Part shown: positions 1 to 8,811 of the stretch, one piece after another | Layout: each line of letters opens with the position of its first letter | Position numbering within the stretch: the first letter of the stretch is position 1 | Source of the DNA: Schaalia odontolytica | Lineage (GTDB): Bacteria > Actinomycetota > Actinomycetes > Actinomycetales > Actinomycetaceae | NCBI RefSeq assembly: GCF_031191545.1 | Contig: NZ_CP133472.1 | Coordinates: 372,001-436,000 of the forward strand | Length of the DNA: 64,000 nucleotides | Reading direction: 5' to 3' | Position numbers and translations under genes: made by a program | The notes under the pieces: generated by a model | What the model saw: only the letters and a program-made list of their open reading frames with translations | Told to the model about the DNA's origin: nothing | Database searches by the model: none

Positions 1-2
1 GC

Positions 3-1025
3 GCGGGCGACGATCGCGGGGCGTCGACCTGGGATTGCGCGGCGAAGGGGCGTACCCGTGAGGACGAGCTGGCCCTGACGTGCGCGCTCGCGTACCCGGA
101 GTGGATTGCGCGTCGCCGCACGAATTCGACGGCCTACATCCTGGCTGGCGGCGTGGGTGCCGAGCTACCCCAGGGGTGCCCTTTGGAGGGTCAGGAGTGG
201 CTGGCCGTGGCCTCAATTGACCGGGCACCGGCCTCGCGCCACGCGCGCATCCTCGCGGCGGTGCCCCTGTCGGAGGAGGACGCCTTGGCTGCGGGCGCGG
301 CGCTGGTAGCGACCCGCACGCAGGCGTCGATTCGCAAGGGGGCGCTGCGAGCGACCCGCACGCGCGCTCTCGGCGCGATTCCCCTGTCGAGCGCCCCGGC
401 CTCGTCCCTGAGCGAAGAGGAGGCGACCGCGCTGGTGGCCGAGCACCTGGCCTCGCGCGGACTGGGTGATCTGTGCTGGGGGAAGGAGGCCTCGTCCCTG
501 CGCGAGCGCATGCGGGTGCTTCACGACGTGTTGGGTGAGCCGTGGCCCGACGTGTCGGATGAGGCCCTCGCGGGCAGCGCCCGTCGGTGGCTTGCCCCCT
601 GGGCGAAGCATCTCGCGTCGGGAGCGTCCCTGAACTGCGTGTCGATGCTCGACGCGCTGCGCTCGATGCTGCCGTGGCCTCAGGCGGCGCGCCTGGATGA
701 GCTGGTGCCGGAGAAGATGCCGATCCCTTCGGGCGGTACCCGGCCCGTCGATTGGAGCGGCGCGCACCCGGTGCTCACGCTGCGCGTCCAGCAGGCCTTC
801 GGGTGGACGGACACGCCCAGGCTGGTGGACGGGCGCGTTCCTCTGGTGCTGCACCTGACGGATCCGGCGGGACGCCCCGCGGCGGTCACCTCTGATCTGA
901 CGTCGTTTTGGGCGGGGCCGTACCGGGACGTGCGCGCGCAGCTTCGCGGGCGCTACCCGAAGCATCCGTGGCCCGAGGATCCGCTGCACGCACAGCCCAC
1001 GAACCGCGCCAAGCGCCGGGGCTAG
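3..1025 (+). CDS. hrpB: HrpB-type ATP-dependent helicase, C-terminal part
   Basis: Last ~340 residues of an HrpB-family DExH-box helicase. The frame is already open at base 3, so the gene starts to the left of the window and the helicase motor domains are not visible. What is seen is the HrpB-specific C-terminal region: YPEWIARRR, a short TAYILAGG stretch, a long Arg/Ala-rich middle, and the characteristic ending RGRYPKHPWPEDP followed by a basic tail (TNRAKRRG). HrpB is a predicted RNA-dependent ATPase of unclear physiological role in bacteria. A GTG at 153 is only an internal in-frame codon, because sequence similarity continues upstream of it. Stop is TAG at 1023-1025. Family assignment rests on the C-terminal motif only. 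Confidence 0.85.
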   Translation, partial: AGDDRGASTWDCAAKGRTREDELALTCALAYPEWIARRRTNSTAYILAGGVGAELPQGCPLEGQEWLAVASIDRAPASRHARILAAVPLSEEDALAAGAALVATRTQASIRKGALRATRTRALGAIPLSSAPASSLSEEEATALVAEHLASRGLGDLCWGKEASSLRERMRVLHDVLGEPWPDVSDEALAGSARRWLAPWAKHLASGASLNCVSMLDALRSMLPWPQAARLDELVPEKMPIPSGGTRPVDWSGAHPVLTLRVQQAFGWTDTPRLVDGRVPLVLHLTDPAGRPAAVTSDLTSFWAGPYRDVRAQLRGRYPKHPWPEDPLHAQPTNRAKRRG

Positions 1026-1050
1026 CACACCGCTGCCCCGCGCCGGGCGT

Positions 1051-1305
1051 TCAGGCGTCGAGTTTGCCGACTATCCCCCGCCCGTCGGGCAGGTTCTTCG
1101 ACGGCATCTGGTAGGCGTCGAGGTCCGCCATGGCGGGACGCTCGAGGCCCAGTTCGCGCAGCTGCGCGTAGGTCGACATGCGCACGGGACCCAGCTCGGC
1201 GACCGGCTGGCCTTCCTCGGTGAGCGTGACGACTTCACCGGATGAGGCGCGCGCGAGAGCGGCCCCCACATCCTCTTTGAAATCACCAATATCTAGAGCC
1301 CTCAT
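1051..1305 (-). CDS. Phd/YefM-family antitoxin, apparently without toxin
   Basis: 84-residue protein with the Phd/YefM layout: a short N-terminal DNA-binding part (RALDIGDFKEDVGAALARA), then VVTLTEEGQPVAEL, the usual strand-turn-strand of the family, and a short C-terminal toxin-binding tail. Known members repress their own operon and neutralise a Doc, YoeB or VapC-like toxin encoded just downstream. Here nothing toxin-like follows on the minus strand: downstream lies the end of hrpB, and upstream is the divergent oxidoreductase. It is therefore either an orphan regulator or a remnant of a TA pair. ATG start at 1305. Confidence 0.65.
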   Translation of the reverse strand: MRALDIGDFKEDVGAALARASSGEVVTLTEEGQPVAELGPVRMSTYAQLRELGLERPAMADLDAYQMPSKNLPDGRGIVGKLDA

Positions 1306-1504
1306 AGGTACATCTAAGCATGCCGATGAGGGTTTGAACGAGTGGCACGATCACTATGTGAGCCTTCGTTCCTTTACACCCTCAAAATGAGCGACATACC
1401 ACCGTTTCGCCGTGATAATGCACACCTGGAATGTGCCCAGCTGTTGGAATAGTTCCGGCCGCGCTGCGTTGGGATAGGAGAGCCTTTTCTACCCAAGGAG
1501 AAAC

Positions 1505-2902
1505 ATGTCCACGAACGCTATCGAAACCGTCGACCTGCTGGTGATCGGCGGCGGCAAGGCCGGAAAGTCCCTCGCGATGGAGCGCGCGAAGGCGGGCTGG
1601 AAGGTCGCCATGGTGGAACGCCAGTTCGTCGGCGGCACCTGCATCAACGTCGCCTGCATCCCCACGAAGTCCCTGGTCAACTCGGCTCGCCGCCTGAGCG
1701 ACGCCCGCACGGACGAGGCCTTCGGCGTGGTCGGCACCGAGGGTGCGCGCGTGGACCTGGGTAAGCTCCGCGCCCACAAGGAAGGCATCGTCGGTGCGAT
1801 GGTCGGCGCGCACGAGAAGATGTTCGCGGCCCCCGGCCTGGATTTCATTCGCGGCGAGGCCCGTTTCACGGCAGAGCGCACAGTGACCATCGCCCTCGAG
1901 GACGGTGGCGAGCGCACGATCCGCGGCGAGCGTGTCCTCATCAACCTGGGTTCGCGCCCGGCGCGTCCCGCGATCCCCGGCCTGTGGGAGTCGGGCGCGT
2001 GGACCAACGAGGAGATCCTGCGCCTTGAGGAGCTTCCTTCCTCCCTGGCGATCATCGGCGCCAGCTACATCGGCGTGGAGTTCGCGTCGATGATGGCGAC
2101 CTTCGGCGTGGAGGTCACGCTCATCTCCTCGGGCGATCATGTGCTGCCTCGCGAGGACGAGGATGCGGCCCGCGTCGTCGAGGCTGGGCTGGAGGCTTCC
2201 GGCGTGCGCATCGTGCCTGGCCGCGCCGAGTCGGCCTCGCGCGAGGGCAACACGACGACCCTGACCCTCTCCGATGGGTCGACCGTGTCCGCCGAGGCGG
2301 TCCTGGTGGCTGTCGGCCGCGTGCCCAACACGGATGGCATCGGACTGGACGAGGCCGGGGTTGCCCTCACCGATCGCGGTTTCGTCGCGGTGGATGAGCA
2401 CCTGCGCACCTCCGCGCAGGGCGTGTGGGCGGCCGGCGACTGCGCGGGCACCCCCATGTTTACGCACGCCTCCTGGTCTGATTTCCGCATTATCCGCGCC
2501 CAGCTGACCGGCACCTCCCTGGACGAGGCGACGACCACCACGAAGGGCCGCACGATTCCCTACGCCGTGTTCGCCACCCCCGAGCTGGCCCGCATCGGCC
2601 TGTCCGAGTCCGAGGCGCGCGAGGCCGGCCTCGACGTGCATATCGCGAAGGTGCCCACGGCCGCGATTCCGCGCGCTAAGACGATGCGTTACGCGGGCGA
2701 GGGCTTCTGGAAGGCCGTCGTCGACGCGAACACGCACCAGATCCTGGGCGCGACCCTCATCGGCCCGAACGTCTCCGAGGTCATCAGCGTCGTGCACGTC
2801 GCGATGGCGGGCGGCCTGACTTACGAGCAGCTGCGCTTCCTGCCGATCGCTCACCCGACCATGGGCGAAGGTCTGCAGGTTCTCTTCGATTCTCTGGGCT
2901 GA
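1505..2902 (+). CDS. FAD-dependent pyridine nucleotide-disulfide oxidoreductase
   Basis: 465-residue class I flavin disulfide reductase related to dihydrolipoamide dehydrogenase and mercuric reductase. Seen in order: FAD-binding GGGKAGKS near residue 16, the redox-active disulfide GGTCINVACIPTKS (Cys-x4-Cys) near 40-52, an NAD(P)-binding GASYIGVEFAS around 185, the second FAD motif VWAAGDCAG near 310, and the dimer-interface His-Glu pair in HPTMGE near the C-terminus. No N-terminal heavy-metal domain or C-terminal vicinal Cys pair is present, so mercuric reductase is unlikely. The neighbours are not pyruvate or 2-oxoglutarate dehydrogenase genes, so it is probably not the E3 subunit; the substrate is unknown. 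Start ATG at 1505 follows AAGGAG. A strong hairpin terminator closes the gene. Confidence 0.85.
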   Translation: MSTNAIETVDLLVIGGGKAGKSLAMERAKAGWKVAMVERQFVGGTCINVACIPTKSLVNSARRLSDARTDEAFGVVGTEGARVDLGKLRAHKEGIVGAMVGAHEKMFAAPGLDFIRGEARFTAERTVTIALEDGGERTIRGERVLINLGSRPARPAIPGLWESGAWTNEEILRLEELPSSLAIIGASYIGVEFASMMATFGVEVTLISSGDHVLPREDEDAARVVEAGLEASGVRIVPGRAESASREGNTTTLTLSDGSTVSAEAVLVAVGRVPNTDGIGLDEAGVALTDRGFVAVDEHLRTSAQGVWAAGDCAGTPMFTHASWSDFRIIRAQLTGTSLDEATTTTKGRTIPYAVFATPELARIGLSESEAREAGLDVHIAKVPTAAIPRAKTMRYAGEGFWKAVVDANTHQILGATLIGPNVSEVISVVHVAMAGGLTYEQLRFLPIAHPTMGEGLQVLFDSLG

Positions 2903-2983
2903 GCCTGGCCTGCGTAGCCATCCGGCGTCGGGCCGCGCAGGGCGCCCCCCGAGCGGGATCGTCCGAGCGGGATCGATAAACAT

Positions 2984-3026
2984 AAGGCGGGTGGGTCCGA
3001 ACGACATGTTCGGACCCACCCGCCTT
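2984..3026. terminator. bidirectional intrinsic terminator
   Basis: Perfect 18-bp inverted repeat (arms 2984-3001 and 3009-3026, beginning AAGGCGGGTGGGTCC) with a 7-nt loop. It sits between the convergent oxidoreductase (+) and subtilase (-) genes and could serve both. Confidence 0.85.
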
Positions 3027-3093
3027 CTAGTAAACCTATCGGGTAGCCGGGGGACGAGGACGGGGAACGCTCCTCGACCTCGTCACCCCTGGC

Positions 3094-5529
3094 TCAGCCG
3101 AGCCAGGCTCCCGAGCGGTCGAAGTGCTGCCAGGTTCCGTCGATAACGGTCCAGCCGGTCACCATCTTGCCGGAGGCGTTCAGGTAGTACCAGGTGCCAC
3201 CGTCGTTGACCCAACCGGTGGCCATCGCGCCGCTGCTGGTCAGGTAGTACCAGGCGCCGCCCACGTTGGTCCAGCCGGTGGCCATCGCACCGTTGCTGGT
3301 CAGGTAGTACCAGGCGCCGCCCACGTTGGTCCAGCCGGTGGCCATCGCACCGTTGCTGGTCAGGTAGTACCAGGTGCCGCCAACGTTGGTCCAGCCGGTG
3401 GCCATCGCACCGGTCTCGGGGTCGAGGTAGTACCAGGCGCCGCCGACCTTGGTCCAGCCCTTGGCCATGCGGCCGGACGGGTTCATCCAGTGCCACGCCG
3501 AGTCGAAGCTAACCCAGCCGGTCGCCATCACGGAGTCGCCGTTGAAGTAGTAGGTTTCCCCGTCGATCACGATCGACTTGTTGCGGGCACAGGAGCTGTT
3601 GCCGTAGCAGTACTTCCAGCCGGCATCGCTGTTAACCCAGGCACCGCCGTCGTGCACGGACTCATCCACGTGGAAGTAGATGGTGTCCTTCACGTCGTCG
3701 TCGGCGCGCGCGTCCTTGTTGCGGCCCTCAGCGCTGACGGTCACGTCGACGTGGGGGGCGTCGGTCATCAGGTCCGTGGCCGCGTAGGGGCCGGCGACGA
3801 GGGTGACCTCGTTATTCTCGAAGGCACCGGTTCCGGTGGCGCTCACCGCTTCCTTGTCAGCGACCTTCAGGGAGGCGTTGGTGACGGGGCCGGCGACCGT
3901 GGCGCGCACGTAGAAGGTACCCGACAGGTTGGCGTCGGCCAGCGGACGCCAGTCGGTGGCGCCGTCGCGGGAGTACTCAACGGGGCCGAGGACCGGCTGC
4001 GGCTGGTCCTTGAGGACGGCAGCCAGGGCGTTGACGAGGCCAGCGCCGCGGTATTCCTTGCCGTCCGTCGGATCGGCGAGGCGGTCGTAGGTGTAGCCGG
4101 CCTGCTTCTTGAGCAGGTCGATCGTCTGATCGGCGGTGTAGTCCGGGTGGATCTGCTTGATCAGCGCGGCCACGCCGGCTGCGTGCGGGGAGGCCATCGA
4201 GGTGCCGGACAGATAGCCGAAGGGCGGGTTCTTCTTCCAGGTGGGTACCGTCGACCAGATGCGCGAGCCGGGGGCTGCCACGTCGACGGAGTTCTTACCG
4301 TAGTTGGAGAAGCCGGAGCGTTCGAGCTTAGCCGTCGCGGGATCCGTGCCGGTGGGCAGGGCCAGGGCGGACACGGACACGACGGAGTCGTTGAGCATCG
4401 CGGGGACGTCGATGCCGCCCTCGACGTTGCGCTCGGCAGCAGCACCCTCGACGTCGTTGGGCGATGCCTTGTCGATCGTCGGGTTGTCGTGGTCGTCGTT
4501 GTCGTTGCCTTCGGCGGCGATGCTGACGACACCGAGGTCCTTCGCGTAACGGATCGCGCGCGAGGCAGCCTCAAGACCCGCGGCCTGCGAGCCCTCGTTG
4601 GGCATCCAGAAGGCGTAGGGGTCCATGTAGTAGCTGGAGTTCGTTACGTCAATGTCGTGCTCGGCAGCCCAGTCGAAGCCGCAGGCCACGTACTCGGGGT
4701 AGAAGGAGCCGGCCTCGTTCGACACCTTGATGGCGACGATCGTCGCGTCGGGGGCGACGCCGTCCACGCCGTAGGCGTTGTGCGCGGCTGCGATGGTGCC
4801 CGCGACGTGCGTGCCGTGGTAGTGGTCATCCTTCCAGGCGGAGGGGTCCGTGTTGGGGATGCCGTTGACCTGGCAGCCCACGGAACGATCGGCGTCCAGG
4901 TGCTCCTTGAGGTCCTTGTGATCGGGGTCAATACCGGTGTCCATGACGCCGACGGTGACCTTCTCGCGGGGGACGTCGACCTGCTGCGCGTCGATCGCGC
5001 CGATGGCGGCCAGGCCCCAGGCGTTGGCGTCGCCCTCGTCGGGGACGAAGTCGTTGAGCTGGGAGTCGGCGGCCAGGCCGGTCGGGTGCGTGCCGGCGGC
5101 GTCGGCGACGGCGTTGGCTTCAGCGGCGGTGGTCTGCGGCTGGTCGGAACGCACCTCGGCGCCGGTGACCGTCTTGTAGCGGGTGGGGCCAATCGAGTGG
5201 TAGGAGATGCCGGCGTCGACGAGGCTCTTGCCGAGCGTCGGGGCGAAGGCGGCCTTCACCGACTGGACGAAGAAGAAGTTGAGTTCGGGGTACTGGGCCA
5301 GGACCACGCCGTTCTCCGAGGCCTTGGACACGGCCGCGTTGAAGTCGTAGCGCGTTGCGTCGGCGGGCAGGTTGACCGCGTAGTTCATGACCTCGTCGCG
5401 GGCGCGAGCATCGGAGGTGATCCCCGGGACGCCGGCCGCGTGGGCGGGAGCGCCGAGCGCAGTCATCGTCAGGCCGGCCGCGAGGGCGGCTCCTCCCGCG
5501 ATGAGGGTCTTCCATGAGCGTTGATGCAT
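3094..5529 (-). CDS. secreted subtilisin-like serine protease with cell-wall-binding repeats
   Basis: 811-residue S8 peptidase. From the chosen start: signal peptide about 1-32 ending at APAHA-A, an inhibitor-like propeptide about 45-120 (MNYAVNLP, VLAQYPELNFFFVQS), then the catalytic triad Asp197 in VMDTGID, His238 in HGTHVAG and Ser444 in SGTSMASPH. A beta-rich domain (about 520-630) follows, then roughly eight 20-residue WYYL/GW repeats of the choline-binding/glucan-binding type to the C-terminus. No LPXTG motif, so surface attachment is presumably through the repeats. The start at 5529 was preferred over ATG 5592 because GAGG lies 7 nt upstream of it and a normal signal peptide follows. 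A TTGACA box at 5603-5608 may be its -35. Paralogue of the genes at 10505 and 15065. Confidence 0.9.
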   Translation of the reverse strand: MHQRSWKTLIAGGAALAAGLTMTALGAPAHAAGVPGITSDARARDEVMNYAVNLPADATRYDFNAAVSKASENGVVLAQYPELNFFFVQSVKAAFAPTLGKSLVDAGISYHSIGPTRYKTVTGAEVRSDQPQTTAAEANAVADAAGTHPTGLAADSQLNDFVPDEGDANAWGLAAIGAIDAQQVDVPREKVTVGVMDTGIDPDHKDLKEHLDADRSVGCQVNGIPNTDPSAWKDDHYHGTHVAGTIAAAHNAYGVDGVAPDATIVAIKVSNEAGSFYPEYVACGFDWAAEHDIDVTNSSYYMDPYAFWMPNEGSQAAGLEAASRAIRYAKDLGVVSIAAEGNDNDDHDNPTIDKASPNDVEGAAAERNVEGGIDVPAMLNDSVVSVSALALPTGTDPATAKLERSGFSNYGKNSVDVAAPGSRIWSTVPTWKKNPPFGYLSGTSMASPHAAGVAALIKQIHPDYTADQTIDLLKKQAGYTYDRLADPTDGKEYRGAGLVNALAAVLKDQPQPVLGPVEYSRDGATDWRPLADANLSGTFYVRATVAGPVTNASLKVADKEAVSATGTGAFENNEVTLVAGPYAATDLMTDAPHVDVTVSAEGRNKDARADDDVKDTIYFHVDESVHDGGAWVNSDAGWKYCYGNSSCARNKSIVIDGETYYFNGDSVMATGWVSFDSAWHWMNPSGRMAKGWTKVGGAWYYLDPETGAMATGWTNVGGTWYYLTSNGAMATGWTNVGGAWYYLTSNGAMATGWTNVGGAWYYLTSSGAMATGWVNDGGTWYYLNASGKMVTGWTVIDGTWQHFDRSGAWLG
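3181..3420 (-). repeat. 60-bp tandem repeats encoding cell-wall-binding modules
   Basis: Four consecutive 60-bp units (3181, 3241, 3301, 3361). The units at 3241-3300 and 3301-3360 are identical at every base; the outer two differ at several positions. Each encodes one 20-residue module with GWTNVGG and WYYL motifs. Perfect identity between adjacent units implies recent duplication or ongoing gene conversion, so repeat number may vary between strains. Confidence 0.9.
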
Positions 5530-5989
5530 TATCAATCCTCGTTTCTGTACTGATAGGGGCGCGCCTCCCGAGCACATCGGATGGTGCGCCATTGGACCAT
5601 CGTGTCAAGGTTTGCCACTAACCTTCCAGAGGGTTTCACATTTTAAGAATTCTTGACCCTTGGGTCGGAAATGCTTGACCAGCGGTAGCGACCGAGGAGC
5701 AGCACAGCGACGTAACATCGCGAGACGCGTCGATGACGCCGGTCGAACCCCTGCCGCGACGAGGCCTCGTGAGCTTCGTGAGCGAGGAGCATAATCTACC
5801 GACCAGACCATTAGACACTGCTTCAAAATCGAAAAGTAACTGAAGTTGTTCCGGCGACTAAACCTTGCAATGGCGGGCCTTTGCCAATCTGCCAGAGTGG
5901 CCAGATAGCTTGACATTTGCGCATGAAACATCGAATCATGTGTGCTACGGTCAGTAGCGTCAGTCACACGCCCGTGTTGGGAGGCAACG
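5530..5989. other. non-coding upstream region of the first subtilase
   Basis: No convincing gene. An open frame on the minus strand (5605-5967) lacks a ribosome site, conserved motifs and typical codon use. The subtilase promoter presumably lies near 5575-5610 and a plus-strand promoter near 5910-5939. Confidence 0.5.
5910..5939 (+). promoter_or_regulatory. possible promoter ahead of the AT-rich island
   Basis: TTGACA at 5910-5915, an 18-nt gap and AATCAT at 5934-5939 (four of six matches to TATAAT). It would transcribe the 19-codon frame at 5990 and perhaps the OLD-family gene. Weak -10; prediction only. Confidence 0.3.
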
Positions 5990-6049
5990 ATGCCAGCGTC
6001 CGTCTACATCAGCTTTGACGCACCCGAGGGAGTACCGGCAATCGCATAA
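5990..6049 (+). pseudogene. 19-codon frame, probable stub of a gene cut by the AT-rich island
   Basis: ATG at 5990 has a good ribosome site (GGGAGG, 4 nt spacing) and starts MPASVYISFDAPEG, which looks like a real N-terminus, but stops at TAA 6047-6049 exactly where the base composition drops to AT-rich. I read it as the first codons of a host gene interrupted by the incoming OLD-gene segment. It could also be a short leader peptide. Confidence 0.3.
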
Positions 6050-6123
6050 AAAGTAATATACCCAATTCCCTCCAACTCTAATGAGAAATTAGCAGCCACA
6101 CAACAAGCAAACGCCATAGAAAA

Positions 6124-7878
6124 ATGAAATTACATCGCATTTCGATTAAGAACTATCGATCAATCAGTAAAAAAACAACATTCGAACTCAGCGACTTCAC
6201 TTCACTAATCGGACCGAACAATGAAGGTAAGACAAACATCCTTCGCGCACTAACACTCGCTTTCGCAATCATTCACCAATGGAAACATCGACCAATTCCA
6301 AGAAAACAACTAGAGGGAATGTATGCGAGACGCTTTTATGGACAACTCAGACTGAACTCAGGAACGAATCTGATCTCAGATTTTGACTTTGAAAGGGACT
6401 ATCCAAAACACATCAAGAAAGTCACTTCTATCGAAATTGAGCTTATCTTTCAACTAACCGAGACAGAAATAGAAGAATTCAAAAATGAAACTAGAATGAA
6501 CAATAATGGCGAACTGCCACTCACAATCAAAATCGAACCTAATACACTATCCCTTGTAATTAACAAACGAGGGCGCGGAAATATAACATACAATCGAAAT
6601 ATTCGAAAAATAGCCAACTACATCGACACTCGAATAGGCATTCTTTCGGTTCCAGCAATTCGCGATTCGACTCAGATGCTAGAAGTTGCTCAAGACTTTG
6701 CACAACGACACCTACAAGCATCTCTTTTTGCAAACGAGCACTACCAAGACCTCATGCAGAAGATCAAACAGATAGAAGACGATTACCTAAATGCACTATC
6801 AGATAACATAACAAAGCAGATCCAAGGGTATGCACAAAACATTTCCGAAGTAGAACTAATACGCACAAACAGGCGCAGCACAATGCCGCTAATCGAACGG
6901 CTTGAGATTACAGACAATGTCAGGACAAGCTCCACAGAGAAAGGCGAGGGACTACAGAGCCTCATCGCCATCGGCCTCATCCAGGAAGCAACAAAACACT
7001 TAGGCAATCACAAGGCATATATCCTAGCGATCGACGAACCTGAAGCACATCTCCACCCAGACGCGGTCAGAGCAATTTCCAACACGCTGCGCGAATTGGC
7101 AACAACCCAACAAGTAATTGTTGCAACACACAGCCCAATTCTAGTTGGACAAACACGCTTACATACCAACATTCTCGTGGAAGACAGTACGGCACAGATG
7201 CACCCCAGTCTCACGCGAATCAGACAGTGCTTAGGAATTCAACTATCTGATTCGCTGTTTAGTGCACCCATTTGCATTCTCGTTGAAGGACTTACTGACC
7301 AAACGATCTACAGAACACTACTTTGCGAACGATCAGCAAAGGTAAAACAAGGGTTCAATAATAACCAAATTACGATTTTACCTACGCATGGCACAACAAA
7401 ATTGACACGCCACATCGAAATTCAACGACAGTTTCTCAATCGGATACTCATCTTACTCGACAAAGATCAAGCCGGAGAAAAAGAGGTAGCCTCTCTCAAG
7501 AAGGAGAATGTCGTCGACGATTCTGAAATTAGAACAATTCCCGCTCTCAACCGTTCCCCTGACGCGGAAGTAGAGCTGGAAGATATGCTCACATCGGACT
7601 TCATCATCAAGGCACTAAATAATCAATTTGGAAACTCATTCAAGTTGGATGACTTCAAACCAGTTGACACGAAATGGTCAAGCAAGTTCAAGCGAGTTGC
7701 CAAAGTTGCAGGCCTGAATGAAGACAGCCTTGATTCAGCGAAGACAGCAATTTGTCGCGCTGTTGAACAAGAGGGACTGAGCGCACTTCGCAAGGAATAT
7801 TATGAGTATATTGACCGTATTAACCAAACACTTGAAGGCATGCTAGACGAAACCAATGAGATCACTTCCTCTAGGTAG
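6124..7878 (+). CDS. OLD-family ATPase with TOPRIM nuclease domain
   Basis: 584-residue protein of the overcoming-lysogenization-defect family. The N-terminal ABC/SMC-type ATPase has Walker A GPNNEGKTN at about 32-40, an ABC-like GEGLQSLIAIGL segment around 275, and Walker B plus His switch YILAIDEPEAHLHPD around 300-315 with VIVATHSP. The C-terminal TOPRIM domain (from about 380) has the metal-binding ILVEGLTDQ glutamate and ILLDKDQAGE aspartates. Known class 1 and 2 OLD proteins are DNA nucleases used in phage defence, for example GajA of Gabija. No UvrD-like partner (GajB) or reverse transcriptase adjoins, so this looks like a stand-alone OLD protein. Codon use is strikingly AT-rich compared with all neighbours, indicating recent transfer. 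No clear Shine-Dalgarno before ATG 6124. Confidence 0.85.
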   Translation: MKLHRISIKNYRSISKKTTFELSDFTSLIGPNNEGKTNILRALTLAFAIIHQWKHRPIPRKQLEGMYARRFYGQLRLNSGTNLISDFDFERDYPKHIKKVTSIEIELIFQLTETEIEEFKNETRMNNNGELPLTIKIEPNTLSLVINKRGRGNITYNRNIRKIANYIDTRIGILSVPAIRDSTQMLEVAQDFAQRHLQASLFANEHYQDLMQKIKQIEDDYLNALSDNITKQIQGYAQNISEVELIRTNRRSTMPLIERLEITDNVRTSSTEKGEGLQSLIAIGLIQEATKHLGNHKAYILAIDEPEAHLHPDAVRAISNTLRELATTQQVIVATHSPILVGQTRLHTNILVEDSTAQMHPSLTRIRQCLGIQLSDSLFSAPICILVEGLTDQTIYRTLLCERSAKVKQGFNNNQITILPTHGTTKLTRHIEIQRQFLNRILILLDKDQAGEKEVASLKKENVVDDSEIRTIPALNRSPDAEVELEDMLTSDFIIKALNNQFGNSFKLDDFKPVDTKWSSKFKRVAKVAGLNEDSLDSAKTAICRAVEQEGLSALRKEYYEYIDRINQTLEGMLDETNEITSSR

Positions 7879-7972
7879 GACGCCGCAACTAACATACCTA
7901 TCTACCAGCACTAGTAACCTCCTGCCAACAACTAGCAAAGCTCCCGGATTCCCAAGGGCACCCACAGCGCAC

Positions 7973-8694
7973 CTAGACCTCCGATTTCATCCTCTTCATC
8001 AGTTGGGGTGGGTTTTGGAAATCCTCATAATTGGGGGTGTAGTTGGGGTCTGATTCCTCTTGTTTGAGGAGTGCTTGGGTGATGTAGTGGATGAGGTTTC
8101 AGAATCCGAGGGCAGAGCCTCGTAGGTGTTCGAGGCGACCGTTGATGGCTTCGGTGGGCCCATTGCTGGTGTGGGGGTGGTCGAAGTAGGCCAGGATGTC
8201 CCCGGCTCGGCGTTTGAACGTTCTTCCCAGTGTGACGATCTCCGTGAGGGAGCTAGGGGTGCCCGCGTCGCTGAGACAGTCTGTTTCGGCTTGCTTCAGG
8301 ACCTTACCGCGGATTGTGTTGGGATCGCGCTAGGCATCGATGATGTTCTGGTAGGCACTCCAGGTGACCTCGAGTGCGACGCGGCAATCGGAGGCGAACA
8401 GGTAGAGTATCTGGTGTTGCTGGTGCGGCATGAGCAGGCAGGATCTGGTGTGTAACATTCTGCGGTCCTTGTACAGGGGATCCGTGGCACACCCGCGCCG
8501 GTGGCGAAGTTCTTACCCGGTGCGTCTGCGGCACTCATCGAGAGTATCCCCGGTGAGGTGCACGACGTGGAAGAGATCCATGACCGCCCTCGCGCCGGGG
8601 AGATCTTCGGCAGCGGCGCTCTTAAAGCCGGTGAATCCATCCATCGCGACGATCTCAATGCGCTCGCGCCACGTGTTGGGCTGGGCCACTAAAA
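7973..8694 (-). pseudogene. ISL3-family transposase remnant
   Basis: Reading the minus strand recovers the C-terminal half of an ISL3 transposase: VAMDGFTGFKSAAAEDL, VMDLFHVVHL, then LYKDRRMLHTRSCLL, REIVTLGRT-like SLTEIVTLGRT, FKRRAGDILAYFDHPHTSNG and PTEAINGRLEHLRGSALGF. The gene is dead: a frameshift near 8500, an in-frame TAG after IIDA (about 8334), and a TGA replacing the usual Arg after ALGF (about 8100). The N-terminal half and both insertion-sequence ends are missing. The right end stops abruptly at a hairpin at 8697. Confidence 0.8.
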
Positions 8695-8696
8695 CA

Positions 8697-8737
8697 GCGT
8701 GGTTGTTTCACAGGAGACACCCGTGAAACAACCACGC
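8697..8737 (-). terminator. intrinsic terminator of the first toxin-antitoxin pair
   Basis: Perfect 15-bp inverted repeat (8697-8711 and 8723-8737, GCGTGGTTGTTTCAC) with an 11-nt loop, followed on the minus strand by TGTTTTAG. It lies downstream of the antitoxin ending at 8812. Confidence 0.75.
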
Positions 8738-8811
8738 ATCAGCACGAAGCACGACAGTTCTCACTCTCGCAAGCATCCTGCGCGACTCAGAAGTCATCGC
8801 GGAGCGTAGGG

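Noticed and set aside
1505-2902. Mercuric reductase or E3 subunit of a 2-oxoacid dehydrogenase
   Set aside because: No C-terminal vicinal cysteines or MerR/T/P neighbours, and no dehydrogenase genes adjoin; left as an oxidoreductase of unknown substrate.
3124-5517. 797-codon plus-strand frame
   Set aside because: Antisense shadow of the subtilase gene; Val/Gly/Asp-rich sequence without motifs.
5605-5967. 120-codon minus-strand frame upstream of the first protease
   Set aside because: No ribosome site, no motif, contains the likely protease promoter.
6124-7878. Complete Gabija system
   Set aside because: The protein resembles GajA in layout, but no UvrD/PcrA-like GajB gene is next to it; downstream is a transposase relic.
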